Shown: positions 54,539 to 63,675 of the stretch, one piece after another
Position numbering within the stretch: the stretch's first letter is position 1
Layout: every line of letters begins with the position of its first letter
Source of the DNA: Lentibacillus sp. JNUCC-1
Lineage (GTDB): Bacteria > Bacillota > Bacilli > Bacillales > Amphibacillaceae
Assembly: GCF_009741735.1 (NCBI RefSeq)
Contig: NZ_WHOH01000001.1
Coordinates: 496,001-560,000, forward strand
DNA: 64,000 nt
Reading direction: 5' to 3'
Program-made: the position numbers and the translations under genes
The notes under the pieces: generated by a model
What the model saw: only the letters and a program-made list of their open reading frames with translations
What the model was told of the DNA's origin: nothing
Database searches by the model: none

Positions 54539-55415
54539 ACCCATTATTAGTGTTGTAGGAAGTATAAACGTTGATTTAGTCGTACAAACAAATCGCCCTC
54601 CAGAAGTTGGAGAAACAATAGCTGGACAGGCTTTTTACACTATGCATGGTGGTAAAGGGGCCAATCAAGCTGTTGCGGCCGCTAGACTTGGTGCTCATAC
54701 AAATATGATTGGGAGAGTTGGTTCCGATAATTTTGCTGCAGATATTGTTAAATCCCTGAACTCCGAAAACATTTTTTTAAGCGGTGTGGAACCGGTTACA
54801 GACGAGAGCACTGGTGTTGCTTCTATAGTGCTAAGTAATAGTGACAACCAAATTATTATCGTACCAGGGGCTAATAAAGACTTAACACCAAGTTATCTAG
54901 GGGCACATGAAACTTTATTACTAGAAAGTGATGTAATTATTACACAACTTGAAACGCCAATTGAAACAACCACGGCTTTAAGTGAATTTTGTATGAAGCA
55001 CGAAAAGAAGTTAATTGTTAACCCGGCTCCAGCCCAACCTTTAAACGAAACAATTTTAAAGGGGGCCACCTTTTTAACACCGAATGCTATTGAGCTTAAA
55101 CAATTAATATCAAGCCATCACAATTTCATGCAAAAGTATGCGCACAAACTTATTGTCACTGAAGGAAAAGAGGGTTGTTATTTTTACGAAAATAACACCA
55201 AAATCAAAGTACCGAGTTTTAAAGTTGAAGCTCTTGATACAACCGGGGCGGGAGACTGTTTTAATGGCGCTTTAGCATACCAAATAGCTGTTGGAAGTAA
55301 ATTACAACAAGCGTGTTTATTTGCAAATGCTGCAGCTGCACTGGCAGTGCAAACATTAGGTGCTCAACCTGGTATGCCAACTAAAGAAGCTGTTGATGAG
55401 TATTTAAAAAATTAA
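54531..55415 (+). CDS. rbsK: Ribokinase
   Basis: 294 residues from ATG at 54531 (AAAGGAGG six bases upstream), overlapping the regulator stop by eight bases. PfkB-family motifs: VGSINVDLVV at the start, HGGKGANQAVAAARLGA, and the C-terminal DTTGAGDCFNGALAY with catalytic Asp. Phosphorylates ribose to ribose 5-phosphate; it would use ribose set free by the nucleoside hydrolase. Confidence 0.93.
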   Translation: MNRPIISVVGSINVDLVVQTNRPPEVGETIAGQAFYTMHGGKGANQAVAAARLGAHTNMIGRVGSDNFAADIVKSLNSENIFLSGVEPVTDESTGVASIVLSNSDNQIIIVPGANKDLTPSYLGAHETLLLESDVIITQLETPIETTTALSEFCMKHEKKLIVNPAPAQPLNETILKGATFLTPNAIELKQLISSHHNFMQKYAHKLIVTEGKEGCYFYENNTKIKVPSFKVEALDTTGAGDCFNGALAYQIAVGSKLQQACLFANAAAALAVQTLGAQPGMPTKEAVDEYLKN

Positions 55416-55439
55416 AATACAAGTAAGGGGTGAAAAGTT

Positions 55440-56684
55440 ATGATATCTATTTTGTGGGGTTTGATGGGATGTGCAATTTTAATTGGAATTACGTATATTC
55501 TTTCGGAAAATAAAAAAGCAATCAGCTTCCGTACGATAGCTATCGGCTTTATTTTACAGGTTATACTTGGGTTTATTGTATTTAAATGGAGTATCGGCAT
55601 CGCATTTATTGAGGTCATTTCTAACGGGGTAGATGCCGTTATGCAATCAGGTCAAGAAGGCTTAAAGTTTGTTTTTGGTGATTTAGCTGATAAAGAAGGT
55701 CCCGTTGGCTCTATTTTTGTAATCAATGTTTTAACAATTATGGTATTTCTCACAGCTCTGATTGCATTATTATATCACTTTAAAATTATGCAATTTTTTG
55801 TTCGCGTCGTGGGTGGGTTTATTTCTAAATTTATGAAAACGGGCTATGTGGAATCGACCAACGCCGTCACGAATATGTTTCTGGGTATGACACAATCAGC
55901 CATATCCGTAAAACCATATATCAATCATGTTTCACGATCGCAGGTATTTGCCATTATGGTTGGTGGACTTGCTTCAGTGTCAGGTGCTGTTTTATTTGGA
56001 CTTGTAGCACTCGGTATACCAATTGATTATCTGCTGTCAGCCGCAATTATGTCAGCCCCTGCAGGTCTAATGATGGCTAAGCTTCTCATTCCTGAAACAG
56101 ATGAATTAAATGATTCCGAGTGGCGGAATGTGGATACATTCACACCAACCGGTGGTGAAGATGGGGAAAAATCAACATTCATGGATGCTATAATTGAAGG
56201 TTCTCGTGATGGAGTCAGTCTTACTGTCAACGCAGCAATGATTCTTATTACGATTATTGGGCTTGTGGCTTTGATTGATACAATACTTGGCGGTGTAGGA
56301 TCAATTTTTGGCCTGGGAGATATCTCTTTAAAGATGATTTTTGGGTATATCTTCTCTCCTTTTGCTTTTATAATTGGAATCCCTTGGAATGAAGCATTTA
56401 TGGCTGGAGGTCTCCTTGGGGAAAAAATCATTTTAAATGAATTCGTCGCTTTCACTTCATTCTCTGATATGATTGGACAGTTTTCTGACAAGTCAGCTGC
56501 AATTATGACATTTGCTCTGGCTGGCTTTGCAAACGTAGGCTCAATAGGTATTATTCTTGGCATTATGATTGGTATAGCCCCAAAAAGAAAACATGAAATA
56601 CAGGGGCTCGCTTTCAAATCCTTAATGGTTGCCACATTTGCTAACTTACTTAATGGAGCAATCGTAGGTATGTTCTTCTTTTAA
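55440..56684 (+). CDS. nupC: Concentrative nucleoside transporter (NupC family)
   Basis: 414 residues, about ten hydrophobic helices. CNT hallmarks: GFILQVILGFIVFKWSIG, FVINVLTIMVFLTALIALLY, GMTQSAISVKPYI (the substrate-site region), MSAPAGLMMAKLLIPETDE and SIGIILGIMIGIAPKR. Cation-coupled nucleoside uptake. Ribosome site AAGGGGTG eight bases upstream. Third gene of the cluster. Confidence 0.93.
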   Translation: MISILWGLMGCAILIGITYILSENKKAISFRTIAIGFILQVILGFIVFKWSIGIAFIEVISNGVDAVMQSGQEGLKFVFGDLADKEGPVGSIFVINVLTIMVFLTALIALLYHFKIMQFFVRVVGGFISKFMKTGYVESTNAVTNMFLGMTQSAISVKPYINHVSRSQVFAIMVGGLASVSGAVLFGLVALGIPIDYLLSAAIMSAPAGLMMAKLLIPETDELNDSEWRNVDTFTPTGGEDGEKSTFMDAIIEGSRDGVSLTVNAAMILITIIGLVALIDTILGGVGSIFGLGDISLKMIFGYIFSPFAFIIGIPWNEAFMAGGLLGEKIILNEFVAFTSFSDMIGQFSDKSAAIMTFALAGFANVGSIGIILGIMIGIAPKRKHEIQGLAFKSLMVATFANLLNGAIVGMFFF

Positions 56685-56707
56685 ATATAATAAAAGGTGG
56701 TAGTGAT

Positions 56708-57655
56708 ATGACTAAATTAAATAATAAAGTCATCCTGGATGTTGATACAGGAGTAGACGATGCATTATCGATTATTTATGGTGTTGAAAGCAAGCAAATA
56801 GACCTGTTGGGAATTACAACCGTTAGTGGCAATGTTCCTGTTGAAATGGTTATTCCGAACACAAGGAAAGTATTAAAGCTCATTGGTTGTGAGGAGATCT
56901 CTGTTTTTCCTGGCGCGAGCCGTCCCCTTCTCCGTGAGCCAGAATATGAGTACCGAGTCCATGGAACAGATGGTATAGGAAATTCACTTGATGATGTTCA
57001 GTTGGAACCTCATCAAGAGACCCAGTTTGCTCCGGACTTTATTATAGAGAAAGCTAGAGAATTTCAAGGTAACCTGTCATTAATCATGGTTGGACCTGTA
57101 ACCAACTTAGCACTCGCACTTAGAAAAGAGCCAAAAATAGCTGAATGGATAGATGAAGTCATTATTATGGGCGGACTTATCTCAAAAGCTGGTAGAGGGA
57201 ATAAACTCCCAACATCAGAATTCAATATTTATGCTGATCCAGATTCTGCCCGTATCGTATTCCACTCTGGCATAGAGATTACGCTTGTGAGCTTGGATGT
57301 AACAACCCAGACCTATATGACACAAGAAAATATAGAACAACTTAAAGGAACCAAATATTATGATTTTGTATTAAATAGTACAAAAGTGTATAGAGAATTC
57401 AGTGAGAAATTATATGGAAAAAACGGGTGCGCTCTTCATGATCCACTTACAATAGGATATTTTCTAGATCGTTCTTACCTTGAAACCGAAAAATTTTATG
57501 TCGACATAGAAACCATCAGTCCATTAAGTTATGGACAAACAATTTGCGACTTTCGCAATATCTTAAAGAAAAAACCCAATGTTAATATCTGTAACGCAGT
57601 TGATGGTGAGCGTTTTGTAAATGACTTTCTTAAGGTTATAAAAAATGCAAAGTAA
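56708..57655 (+). CDS. Ribonucleoside hydrolase (IunH/RihB family)
   Basis: 315 residues. Calcium-binding DVDTGVDDA (residues 11-19), GNVPVEMVIPN, HGTDGIGN, MGGLISKAGRGNKLPTSEFN and NIYADPDSAR, and HDPLTIGY with the catalytic His. Splits nucleosides to base plus ribose. It gives the substrate for ribokinase. A terminator follows after 16 bases. Confidence 0.93.
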   Translation: MTKLNNKVILDVDTGVDDALSIIYGVESKQIDLLGITTVSGNVPVEMVIPNTRKVLKLIGCEEISVFPGASRPLLREPEYEYRVHGTDGIGNSLDDVQLEPHQETQFAPDFIIEKAREFQGNLSLIMVGPVTNLALALRKEPKIAEWIDEVIIMGGLISKAGRGNKLPTSEFNIYADPDSARIVFHSGIEITLVSLDVTTQTYMTQENIEQLKGTKYYDFVLNSTKVYREFSEKLYGKNGCALHDPLTIGYFLDRSYLETEKFYVDIETISPLSYGQTICDFRNILKKKPNVNICNAVDGERFVNDFLKVIKNAK

Positions 57656-57670
57656 TTGAAGATGATCAAA

Positions 57671-57704
57671 AGAAGAGGCTGAGAAAACCTTAGCCTCTTC
57701 TTTA
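57671..57704 (+). terminator. Terminator after the nucleoside hydrolase
   Basis: AGAAGAGGCT / AGCCTCTTCT hairpin followed by TTAATG. A weak T tract means partial read-through into the next gene is possible. Confidence 0.72.
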
Positions 57705-57723
57705 ATGAAAAGAGGTGTTATCC

Positions 57724-59067
57724 ATGTGGCGCAATTACTTTTATATTTTATATGGCGGATTATTCATTCTTTTTTTATTCAGTTTAATCGTGGATTCATC
57801 CGTGCTCCACTTTATTATAAGCTGGATAGCATTCTTGACTTTTTTTATATCATGGTTTTTCGCTACGAATCTATTTAAAATAATGAGCAGTTTGTTTTTT
57901 ATAGTCGGCGTCATTATGAATCTAATATCAGGAGCAGATTGGTACTCCATCCCATCTCAAATGCTATCCTCCTTCCCAATGCTTCTATTCTTAAGTATGC
58001 TACCTTGGATAGCAAGCGCTTTTACCATAGGAGAATATGACAGGTCAATTGGTGAATTTATTCACTCACCTGATAATAAACTCTCCAGCATTTACGGAAA
58101 AAGTGTTACTGCAACCTATAGTCTGTTGGTATTTATAAATATTTCAGCAATTTATATTGCACAAACCATTTTACTGCAGAAAATTAAAGAAGTAAGCAAG
58201 CCTAAACGAAACGCTTTTATTGTTAAAACAACGTTAAGAACCTTTTCACTTGCTGCCATTTGGAGCCCGATGGAGATAATAGTTGGTATTACAATCAGTG
58301 AAACCGGGGTTAGTTTTTTAACTTATTTACCCTACTTGCTTGGAATTTCACTGTTTCTGACGATTGTGGATTTGTTTTTGAATCGCAAAGAGTTTTCTAG
58401 AGAGTTTATTCTACCCACAGAACCGACTGGGGCAAATCTATACAAGACACTTGGAAAATTAAGTGTGGTTCTAAGTTTGTTTTTCTTAACCATCATTTCA
58501 CTCAATCATTTTTATAAAGGAGATTTTATTTTAATTGTCTCCATAACAATTCTACCTTTCTCCTTAATTTGGTCTTTTTTTGAAAAACGCATTATGACAT
58601 TCATATCATTTGGTTGGAAGAGCTGGAAGTCTTATAACAACCAGTTACAAAATTTCACTGTTTTATTCTTGTCTCTTGGCATATTTTCGACAGGGTTTAA
58701 CCACACGCACATCCCGGACTTATTACAAGCAACACTTGAAGGAATGGGAAATTATTATGTGTTAATATTTATATTCGTTACTTTAATATACTTCTTTATG
58801 GCTATGATTGGTGTTCATCCCATTGCAACAATAGCTATACTTATTGAGGTGCTCAGACCTTTATTTGATCTGATTAATCCATTAGCGATTGGAATTGTAT
58901 TAATAGTTTCCGCATTAGCAACTTCCGCTTCAGCACCATACGGGATTAATGCAACACTAACTGCTCAGCATCTCGGTATTTCGCCTTACTATATCACAAA
59001 AACCAATATTTCATTCTCCATAATGATGAGTGCTGTCGGTATTATCATTGCTCTACTACTCATTTAA
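57724..59067 (+). CDS. Multi-pass membrane transporter, ion-transporter superfamily-like, unknown substrate
   Basis: 447 residues from ATG at 57724 (AGAGGTG seven bases upstream; a GTG three codons earlier is badly placed). Twelve or so hydrophobic helices, with the C-terminal half GVHPIATIAILIEVLRPL, SALATSASAPYGINATLTAQ resembling the IT superfamily (ArsB/DcuC/CitMHS). 20 bases after a terminator. It lies next to the nucleoside genes and has the same AT-rich composition. No known family name recognised. Confidence 0.65.
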   Translation: MWRNYFYILYGGLFILFLFSLIVDSSVLHFIISWIAFLTFFISWFFATNLFKIMSSLFFIVGVIMNLISGADWYSIPSQMLSSFPMLLFLSMLPWIASAFTIGEYDRSIGEFIHSPDNKLSSIYGKSVTATYSLLVFINISAIYIAQTILLQKIKEVSKPKRNAFIVKTTLRTFSLAAIWSPMEIIVGITISETGVSFLTYLPYLLGISLFLTIVDLFLNRKEFSREFILPTEPTGANLYKTLGKLSVVLSLFFLTIISLNHFYKGDFILIVSITILPFSLIWSFFEKRIMTFISFGWKSWKSYNNQLQNFTVLFLSLGIFSTGFNHTHIPDLLQATLEGMGNYYVLIFIFVTLIYFFMAMIGVHPIATIAILIEVLRPLFDLINPLAIGIVLIVSALATSASAPYGINATLTAQHLGISPYYITKTNISFSIMMSAVGIIIALLLI

Positions 59068-59076
59068 ATTTAAAAT

Positions 59077-59126
59077 AAAACACATCGTTCAAAATATCTT
59101 AGGTAAGATTGAACGGTGTGTTTTTT
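59077..59126. terminator. Bidirectional terminator
   Basis: AAAACACATCGTTCAA / TTGAACGGTGTGTTTT arms with T runs on both strands between convergent genes. Confidence 0.85.
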
Positions 59127-59135
59127 ATCATACAT

Positions 59136-59948
59136 TTATTCATGGCTGATTGTTGTGTACGCAGCCACAGCCTCATACGTCGCTTCTGAAACAATAGGTT
59201 CAATACATTTCAACAGGTGCTCATGATCTTTAAACTCAATCCGTTCTTCTTTCACCACTTGCCCTGACTTTCCAATCCATTTTTTGCTCAAACGCTCATT
59301 ATTAATGGAAATCGTACCATCCGCCGTCGTCTTGGCAATGAGCAGGGACCGGTTAAACGGGGATTCCGGGTGGTGATGAATCATCTTCTTTATCCGGTTG
59401 ATGTCATCAAAGCCAACCTCTACTGGTTCGAAGGCATAACGCAGTATCCATCCATCAGGCCCTTTCTTCTCAGACACAATCGTTCCCCGCTCTGTTGTTT
59501 CAGTTCTAAGACGAAAAACCCCTGAAGGTGCTGACACAGCGGAGCCATCCAATTGTAACGGCTGCAGAGCTAGATTGCTGCCAGAGCCGCTATCGAGCAT
59601 ATACATATTGTCATTCTTGTAATACAAAATGACTGTATGGGTCCGGTCTATAATCCACCCTGATTCAGACCATACCGTTGCTGCAGCTATGGTCACATCA
59701 AACCCAAGTGATTTAAGGACAAGATACAGGGCTCCGTTTAGTTCATAACACAATCCGCCGCGTCTTTTAACTAAAATTTTTTCAGTCAATTGTGCTTCGT
59801 TGAGTTTGTGATTCCGCCCTAAGAGGACGTCAAGATTTTCAAACGTATACGTATCGGCGAACAACCGCTGCACACATGCCAGCCGGGCCAAATCACCTTT
59901 AATTTGAAAATAGCCCGCTTCTTCTAATTCAGATTCAAGCAAAATCAT
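59136..59948 (-). CDS. Arylamine N-acetyltransferase
   Basis: 270 residues from ATG at 59948. Catalytic triad Cys67 (RRGGLCYELN), His104 (DRTHTVIL) and Asp119 (MLDSGSGS) is complete. Transfers acetyl from acetyl-CoA to arylamines or hydrazines. The AAAGG ribosome site (59960-59964) is directly next to the target duplication of the IS1182 element, so the element has cut the gene from its original promoter; transcription may now come from the element. Confidence 0.92.
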   Translation of the reverse strand: MILLESELEEAGYFQIKGDLARLACVQRLFADTYTFENLDVLLGRNHKLNEAQLTEKILVKRRGGLCYELNGALYLVLKSLGFDVTIAAATVWSESGWIIDRTHTVILYYKNDNMYMLDSGSGSNLALQPLQLDGSAVSAPSGVFRLRTETTERGTIVSEKKGPDGWILRYAFEPVEVGFDDINRIKKMIHHHPESPFNRSLLIAKTTADGTISINNERLSKKWIGKSGQVVKEERIEFKDHEHLLKCIEPIVSEATYEAVAAYTTISHE

Positions 59949-59970
59949 CCTTACCCGCACCTTTCATAGG

Positions 59971-61685
59971 AGTCTGTCCGACGGAATGTTATTTAAGGGG
60001 TCAGATTTAACTTTTTGAGCATATTTCTCCAAAAAAACGCTATTTTGAAGTGAATAGTGTTTAAATCCAGCCTTATCCGTGCCCTTTATGATAACTTTTT
60101 CAGATTTTGGACAGACTTATCCCTTGTTTGCTTTAACACATTTTTTGGATGCTTAAGAAAATGAAGCTTCCTAAGGTTATGAGCCAACGCAAGCAGCACA
60201 AATTCACCCGAAACTTTTTCTTTTCCGCGGAGGTGAAATTGCCGAAAGCCTTGACACGCTTTCAGTTGCCCAAACACCGGCTCTACAATTGCTTTACGTT
60301 TCTTGTAAATGTCTTTCCCTTCGTCACTTTGAACTTTCGTTCTCATAGCTTCACGTATTGGATCAGCTTCTGTACGTTGTATAGTTCTTTTGCCTGTTTT
60401 AGATTTTACACACTCACTTTGAAAGGGGCAGTCTAAGCATGCTTGACCTTCATAAATCCATGTTGTAGGTCTGGTCTCATGATGGCGGTATTTAACTTTT
60501 TTAAGCACCATGTTTTGACCAATAGGGCAGATATATGTATCTTGCTCTTGGTCATAAGTGAAATTCGACTTGTCATAAGGATTACCATTTTGTTTGCCTT
60601 CTTTGGTTGCTGCAATATAGGCATCTACTCCATAGGTTTCGGCTTGTTGAATGTTGGCTGCACTAAAATAACCGGCATCTGCTGTAACAATCTCTGGCAT
60701 GGCACCCATATTCTCCCGAATGGAGGATAAGACATTTTCAAACTGTTGTTGATCACTGGAATTATTACTCATGGCCATTCCAACGATAAATCCACGGTCT
60801 GAATCAACTGCAACTTGTGGATTGTAGCCTTGTATCACGCCTTGTGTCCGGGTGTTCATAATTCGTGAATCATCGTCCGTAAAATTAGCCTGGTCCTTGT
60901 CAGCTGTTGCTAAAGCTGATTCAGGTTTGCGTTCTTCTAGTTTTTGTAATGCTTCCTTGATCGTTTCCAGGCGCTTTTGATAATCTTGTATACCTCGACT
61001 TGTGGGTTCCGTTTGTTCATCTTCGATGGCATCTTGCAGCTGGGCTTCGTTCAAGTGATCGGCAATAAGCTGTTCCATACGCTTAATTTCTTTTTTCATA
61101 TAGCCGCGTGTCATCGCTTTGTGCTTTGAAGCATTAGCCTTGAACTTTGAACCGTCAATGCTTACATGTGCCATGGATACATGACCTAATTCTTTAGCGA
61201 TTAGAATAACCTGACTAAATAAAGGGGCCAAATTATTTATGTTGTTTTTTCGAAAATCACTAATAGTGCGGTGATCAGGCTTCTGGCCACCGGCCAGCCA
61301 GCGAAAGGGAATGCTTTCTTGAATTGCCGTATGCAATTTACGGGATGAAAACACACCCGTTTGATAGCCATAAAAGAGAATCTTAATCAACATCTTCGGA
61401 TGGTAAGCTTCTTGACCACGATTTTTATAGTGAATTGTCATATGAGAAATATTTAGTTCATCAACAATGTCGTTAACAGTGCGAGCAAGGTGATCAGAAG
61501 GAATCAAATCCCCAAAATACGTCGGGATTAGCTCTCCTTGTTCCACTGAATAAGGCTTAAATGGTGCCATGGTGGAATGCCCCTTTCTTTTTCCGTTCAA
61601 TCTTCACTTTGTAATATTAATTATACATGAAAGTCCGGCATTCCACCCATTTATCTGGTAATACTTTCATTCCGTCGGACAGACT
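59971..61685 (-). mobile_element. IS1182-family insertion sequence, complete
   Basis: 1715 bp bounded by perfect 18-bp inverted repeats AGTCTGTCCGACGGAATG (59971-59988; complement at 61668-61685). Both sides carry CATAGG (59965-59970 and 61686-61691), a 6-bp target duplication. One intact transposase gene inside. The perfect ends and duplication point to recent insertion. Confidence 0.93.
60086..61570 (-). CDS. IS1182-family DDE transposase
   Basis: 494 residues from ATG at 61570, AAGGGG ten bases upstream. N-terminal DUF772-type region (HPKMLIKILFYGYQTGVFSS; DHRTISDFRKNN), DDE core with VSIDGSKFKANASK, VTADAGYFSAANIQ and CPFQSECVKSKTGKR, and the C-terminal KKRKAIVEPVFGQLKACQGF with the final Glu. 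Intact, so probably active. Confidence 0.95.
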   Translation of the reverse strand: MAPFKPYSVEQGELIPTYFGDLIPSDHLARTVNDIVDELNISHMTIHYKNRGQEAYHPKMLIKILFYGYQTGVFSSRKLHTAIQESIPFRWLAGGQKPDHRTISDFRKNNINNLAPLFSQVILIAKELGHVSMAHVSIDGSKFKANASKHKAMTRGYMKKEIKRMEQLIADHLNEAQLQDAIEDEQTEPTSRGIQDYQKRLETIKEALQKLEERKPESALATADKDQANFTDDDSRIMNTRTQGVIQGYNPQVAVDSDRGFIVGMAMSNNSSDQQQFENVLSSIRENMGAMPEIVTADAGYFSAANIQQAETYGVDAYIAATKEGKQNGNPYDKSNFTYDQEQDTYICPIGQNMVLKKVKYRHHETRPTTWIYEGQACLDCPFQSECVKSKTGKRTIQRTEADPIREAMRTKVQSDEGKDIYKKRKAIVEPVFGQLKACQGFRQFHLRGKEKVSGEFVLLALAHNLRKLHFLKHPKNVLKQTRDKSVQNLKKLS

Positions 61686-61750
61686 CATAGGTCATTAACC
61701 CCATTGTAGCAGGTATTTAAGAAACAGCTAGTTTATCTGGATAAATACTA

Positions 61751-61784
61751 AAACCACCCGATATGCTTCAGGTGGTTTTTTTGA
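61751..61784 (-). terminator. Terminator of the SDR gene
   Basis: AAACCACC / GGTGGTTT hairpin with TTTTAGTATTT on the reverse strand. Confidence 0.78.
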
Positions 61785-61793
61785 CTATCTATA

Positions 61794-62543
61794 TTAAACT
61801 GCTGTATAGCCGCCGTCCACCAGCAAGCTTGCGCCTGTAATAAAGGAAGCGTCCTCACTGGCAAGAAAGAGAACGGCTTTAGCCACTTCTTCAGGACGAC
61901 CCAGACGTCCGATGGGATGAAGATCGACAAGCGCTTGCTTCCTTTCTTCCGGAAGCATATCCAAAAGTGGCGTATCGATATATCCCGGATTCACGTTATT
62001 GATACGAACCCCTTTGGCTGAATACTCGGCGCTTTCCGTCTGAGTCAGCAGCTTCACACCGCCTTTTGCTGCGCTATAAGCGCCAGTGTCTTTCTTTCCG
62101 ACAAACCCATGAATCGAATCGTTATTGACGATGGCTCCGCCGCCCTCTTGTTCCAGCATTTGCGCAATCGCATATTTATTACATAGAAAAACGCCATTCA
62201 AGTTGATATCAATAACCTTTTTCCAATCTGTATAGTCCATTTCATGAACCTGTGAGGCGACAGCAATTCCAGCGTTGGCAAACATGACATCCAAACGGCC
62301 GTACTTTTCTGCGGTTGTCATAACAAGCCGCTCCACTTCTTTCTCATTCGTTACATCTGCTTTTGTAAAGACCGTTTCGTAGCCTTCCTGGTTGAGTGCA
62401 TCTGATAGCTTCTGTCCATCATCAGACACATCTGAAATCACAACATTGGCACCTTCTTCAGCAAACGCTCTGACAGTCGCTTCACCAATGCCCCTTGCTC
62501 CACCAGTTACAATCACGGTTTTGTTTTTAAAACGTTCTGCCAT
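61794..62543 (-). CDS. Short-chain dehydrogenase/reductase (glucose 1-dehydrogenase-like)
   Basis: 249 residues. NAD(P)-binding TGGARGIG (residues 14-21), NAG in FANAGIA, catalytic Ser in NNDSIHG, Tyr-Lys in YSAAKGG, and NPGYIDTPL. Asp in ISDVSDD at the end of strand 2 suggests NAD preference (inference). Substrate not determinable. GGAGG ribosome site. Single gene. Confidence 0.92.
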   Translation of the reverse strand: MAERFKNKTVIVTGGARGIGEATVRAFAEEGANVVISDVSDDGQKLSDALNQEGYETVFTKADVTNEKEVERLVMTTAEKYGRLDVMFANAGIAVASQVHEMDYTDWKKVIDINLNGVFLCNKYAIAQMLEQEGGGAIVNNDSIHGFVGKKDTGAYSAAKGGVKLLTQTESAEYSAKGVRINNVNPGYIDTPLLDMLPEERKQALVDLHPIGRLGRPEEVAKAVLFLASEDASFITGASLLVDGGYTAV

Positions 62544-62636
62544 TGTTATACCTCCTTGTGTTTACTGCTTCAATAATGAGAAAGTGTATTCTTTATCAAT
62601 TAATTTTCCCTGAAATTCTTAAAGCTAAACAGACCT

Positions 62637-62669
62637 AAAAGCGGCCAGGTTCATGAACCTGGCCGCTTT
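62637..62669 (-). terminator. Terminator of the YflT-like gene
   Basis: AAAAGCGGCCAGGTTCA / TGAACCTGGCCGCTTT, a perfect stem downstream of the stop at 62685. Confidence 0.88.
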
Positions 62670-62684
62670 CGTATCTCTGTTTTA

Positions 62685-63017
62685 TTACACATCTGGATTG
62701 GTATTTACGAGAAGAATGGTGCCGTGATCCAATTTTTCTTCCAGATCTCCTGCCTCTTGCTCAGGAAATCCGAGTTCCTGAAATTTAGCACGCAATTCGT
62801 CACCTTTTTTGCGAAAAATATTACCGACGTACGTACTTAACTCCTGTTCACTCAAGCCTACCTTGTTCGCATCAACTGAATCGGCAACACGATCAGTGCG
62901 GTCATCATCATGTGATAAGACATAAAGGGTATCTTTTGAAACACCTTTTTCTGCTAGACTTTTAACTTCTTCTTTCAGTTTTGTATCGTCTTTAAACTCT
63001 TTTACACTTGGTTTCAT
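62685..63017 (-). CDS. General stress protein 17M-like (YflT domain)
   Basis: 110 residues from ATG at 63017 (GGAGG eight bases upstream). YflT-like fold: TLYVLSHDDDRTDRVADSVD and GDLEEKLDHGTILLVNTNPD. B. subtilis YflT is a sigma-B stress protein, and a sigma-B-type promoter lies just upstream. Acidic and soluble; function unknown. Confidence 0.85.
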   Translation of the reverse strand: MKPSVKEFKDDTKLKEEVKSLAEKGVSKDTLYVLSHDDDRTDRVADSVDANKVGLSEQELSTYVGNIFRKKGDELRAKFQELGFPEQEAGDLEEKLDHGTILLVNTNPDV

Positions 63018-63079
63018 CCTTGATCCCTCCATTGCTGTTTTCAGACGCCCCATATTGGACACGTCTTTCTGATTTGTTT

Positions 63080-63104
63080 ATTCCCGGTTTACATGTATTT
63101 AAAC
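63080..63104 (-). promoter_or_regulatory. Sigma-B-type promoter of the YflT-like gene
   Basis: Reverse strand GTTTAA (63104-63099), spacer 13, GGGAAT (63085-63080). Confidence 0.72.
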
Positions 63105-63116
63105 AAGCTGTAAAAA

Positions 63117-63142
63117 GATTAAACATATGTAAACAAGGGTAT
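63117..63142 (+). promoter_or_regulatory. Sigma-B-type promoter of the DUF2188 gene
   Basis: GATTAA, 14-base spacer, GGGTAT; the -10 is perfect, -35 is off by one or two. Confidence 0.6.
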
Positions 63143-63175
63143 TTATACACAAAATAAACCTAAGGAGGAATGAGC

Positions 63176-63625
63176 ATGCCCTGGGACTTAAATGATTATC
63201 CGAGTTCAATGAAGAACTTGAATAAAGCTGCCCGAAAAAAAGCAATTGATATTGCCAACGCGATGGTGGATGAAGGTTACGATGAAGGACGTGCCATCCC
63301 CATTGCGACCAAACAAGCAAAAGAATGGTACAAGGATGCCAGCGCGCATGAACGCGAGCAATATTTACAACAAGGTAAACCAAAGGAGCACGAATCTGAT
63401 GACAGTGCGCGTCCCGAATTAATGGATAAAGCAGAGTTTGTCGAACCCCAGAATAATGGTGAGTGGGCAGTGAGATCAAAAGACGCCAAACAAGCTGCCA
63501 AGACGTTTGACAACAAGGACGAAGCTGTGGAATATGGAAAGAACGTTGCCCAAAAACAAGGCACACGATTGATCATTTATAAACAAGACGGCTCCAAACA
63601 GGAGACGTTTGATTACACTGATTAA
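63176..63625 (+). CDS. ChaB/DUF2188 stress protein (YdaT-like)
   Basis: 149 residues from ATG at 63176 (AAGGAGG seven bases upstream; the ATG two codons earlier sits too close). N-terminal ChaB-like part (DYPSSMKNLNKAARKKAIDI; AIPIATKQAKEWY) and C-terminal DUF2188 (EWAVRSKDAKQAAKTFDNKD; GTRLIIYKQDGSKQETFDY). B. subtilis YdaT is a sigma-B regulon protein with this layout. Soluble; function unknown. It diverges from the YflT-like gene. Confidence 0.87.
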   Translation: MPWDLNDYPSSMKNLNKAARKKAIDIANAMVDEGYDEGRAIPIATKQAKEWYKDASAHEREQYLQQGKPKEHESDDSARPELMDKAEFVEPQNNGEWAVRSKDAKQAAKTFDNKDEAVEYGKNVAQKQGTRLIIYKQDGSKQETFDYTD

Positions 63626-63632
63626 ATACGAT

Positions 63633-63670
63633 AAAAACAGCCCGGAATGGAGATTCCGGGCTGTTTTTTT
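63633..63670. terminator. Bidirectional terminator
   Basis: AAAAACAGCCCGGAAT / ATTCCGGGCTGTTTTTTT stem between convergent genes. Confidence 0.9.
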
Positions 63671-63675
63671 GGCTA

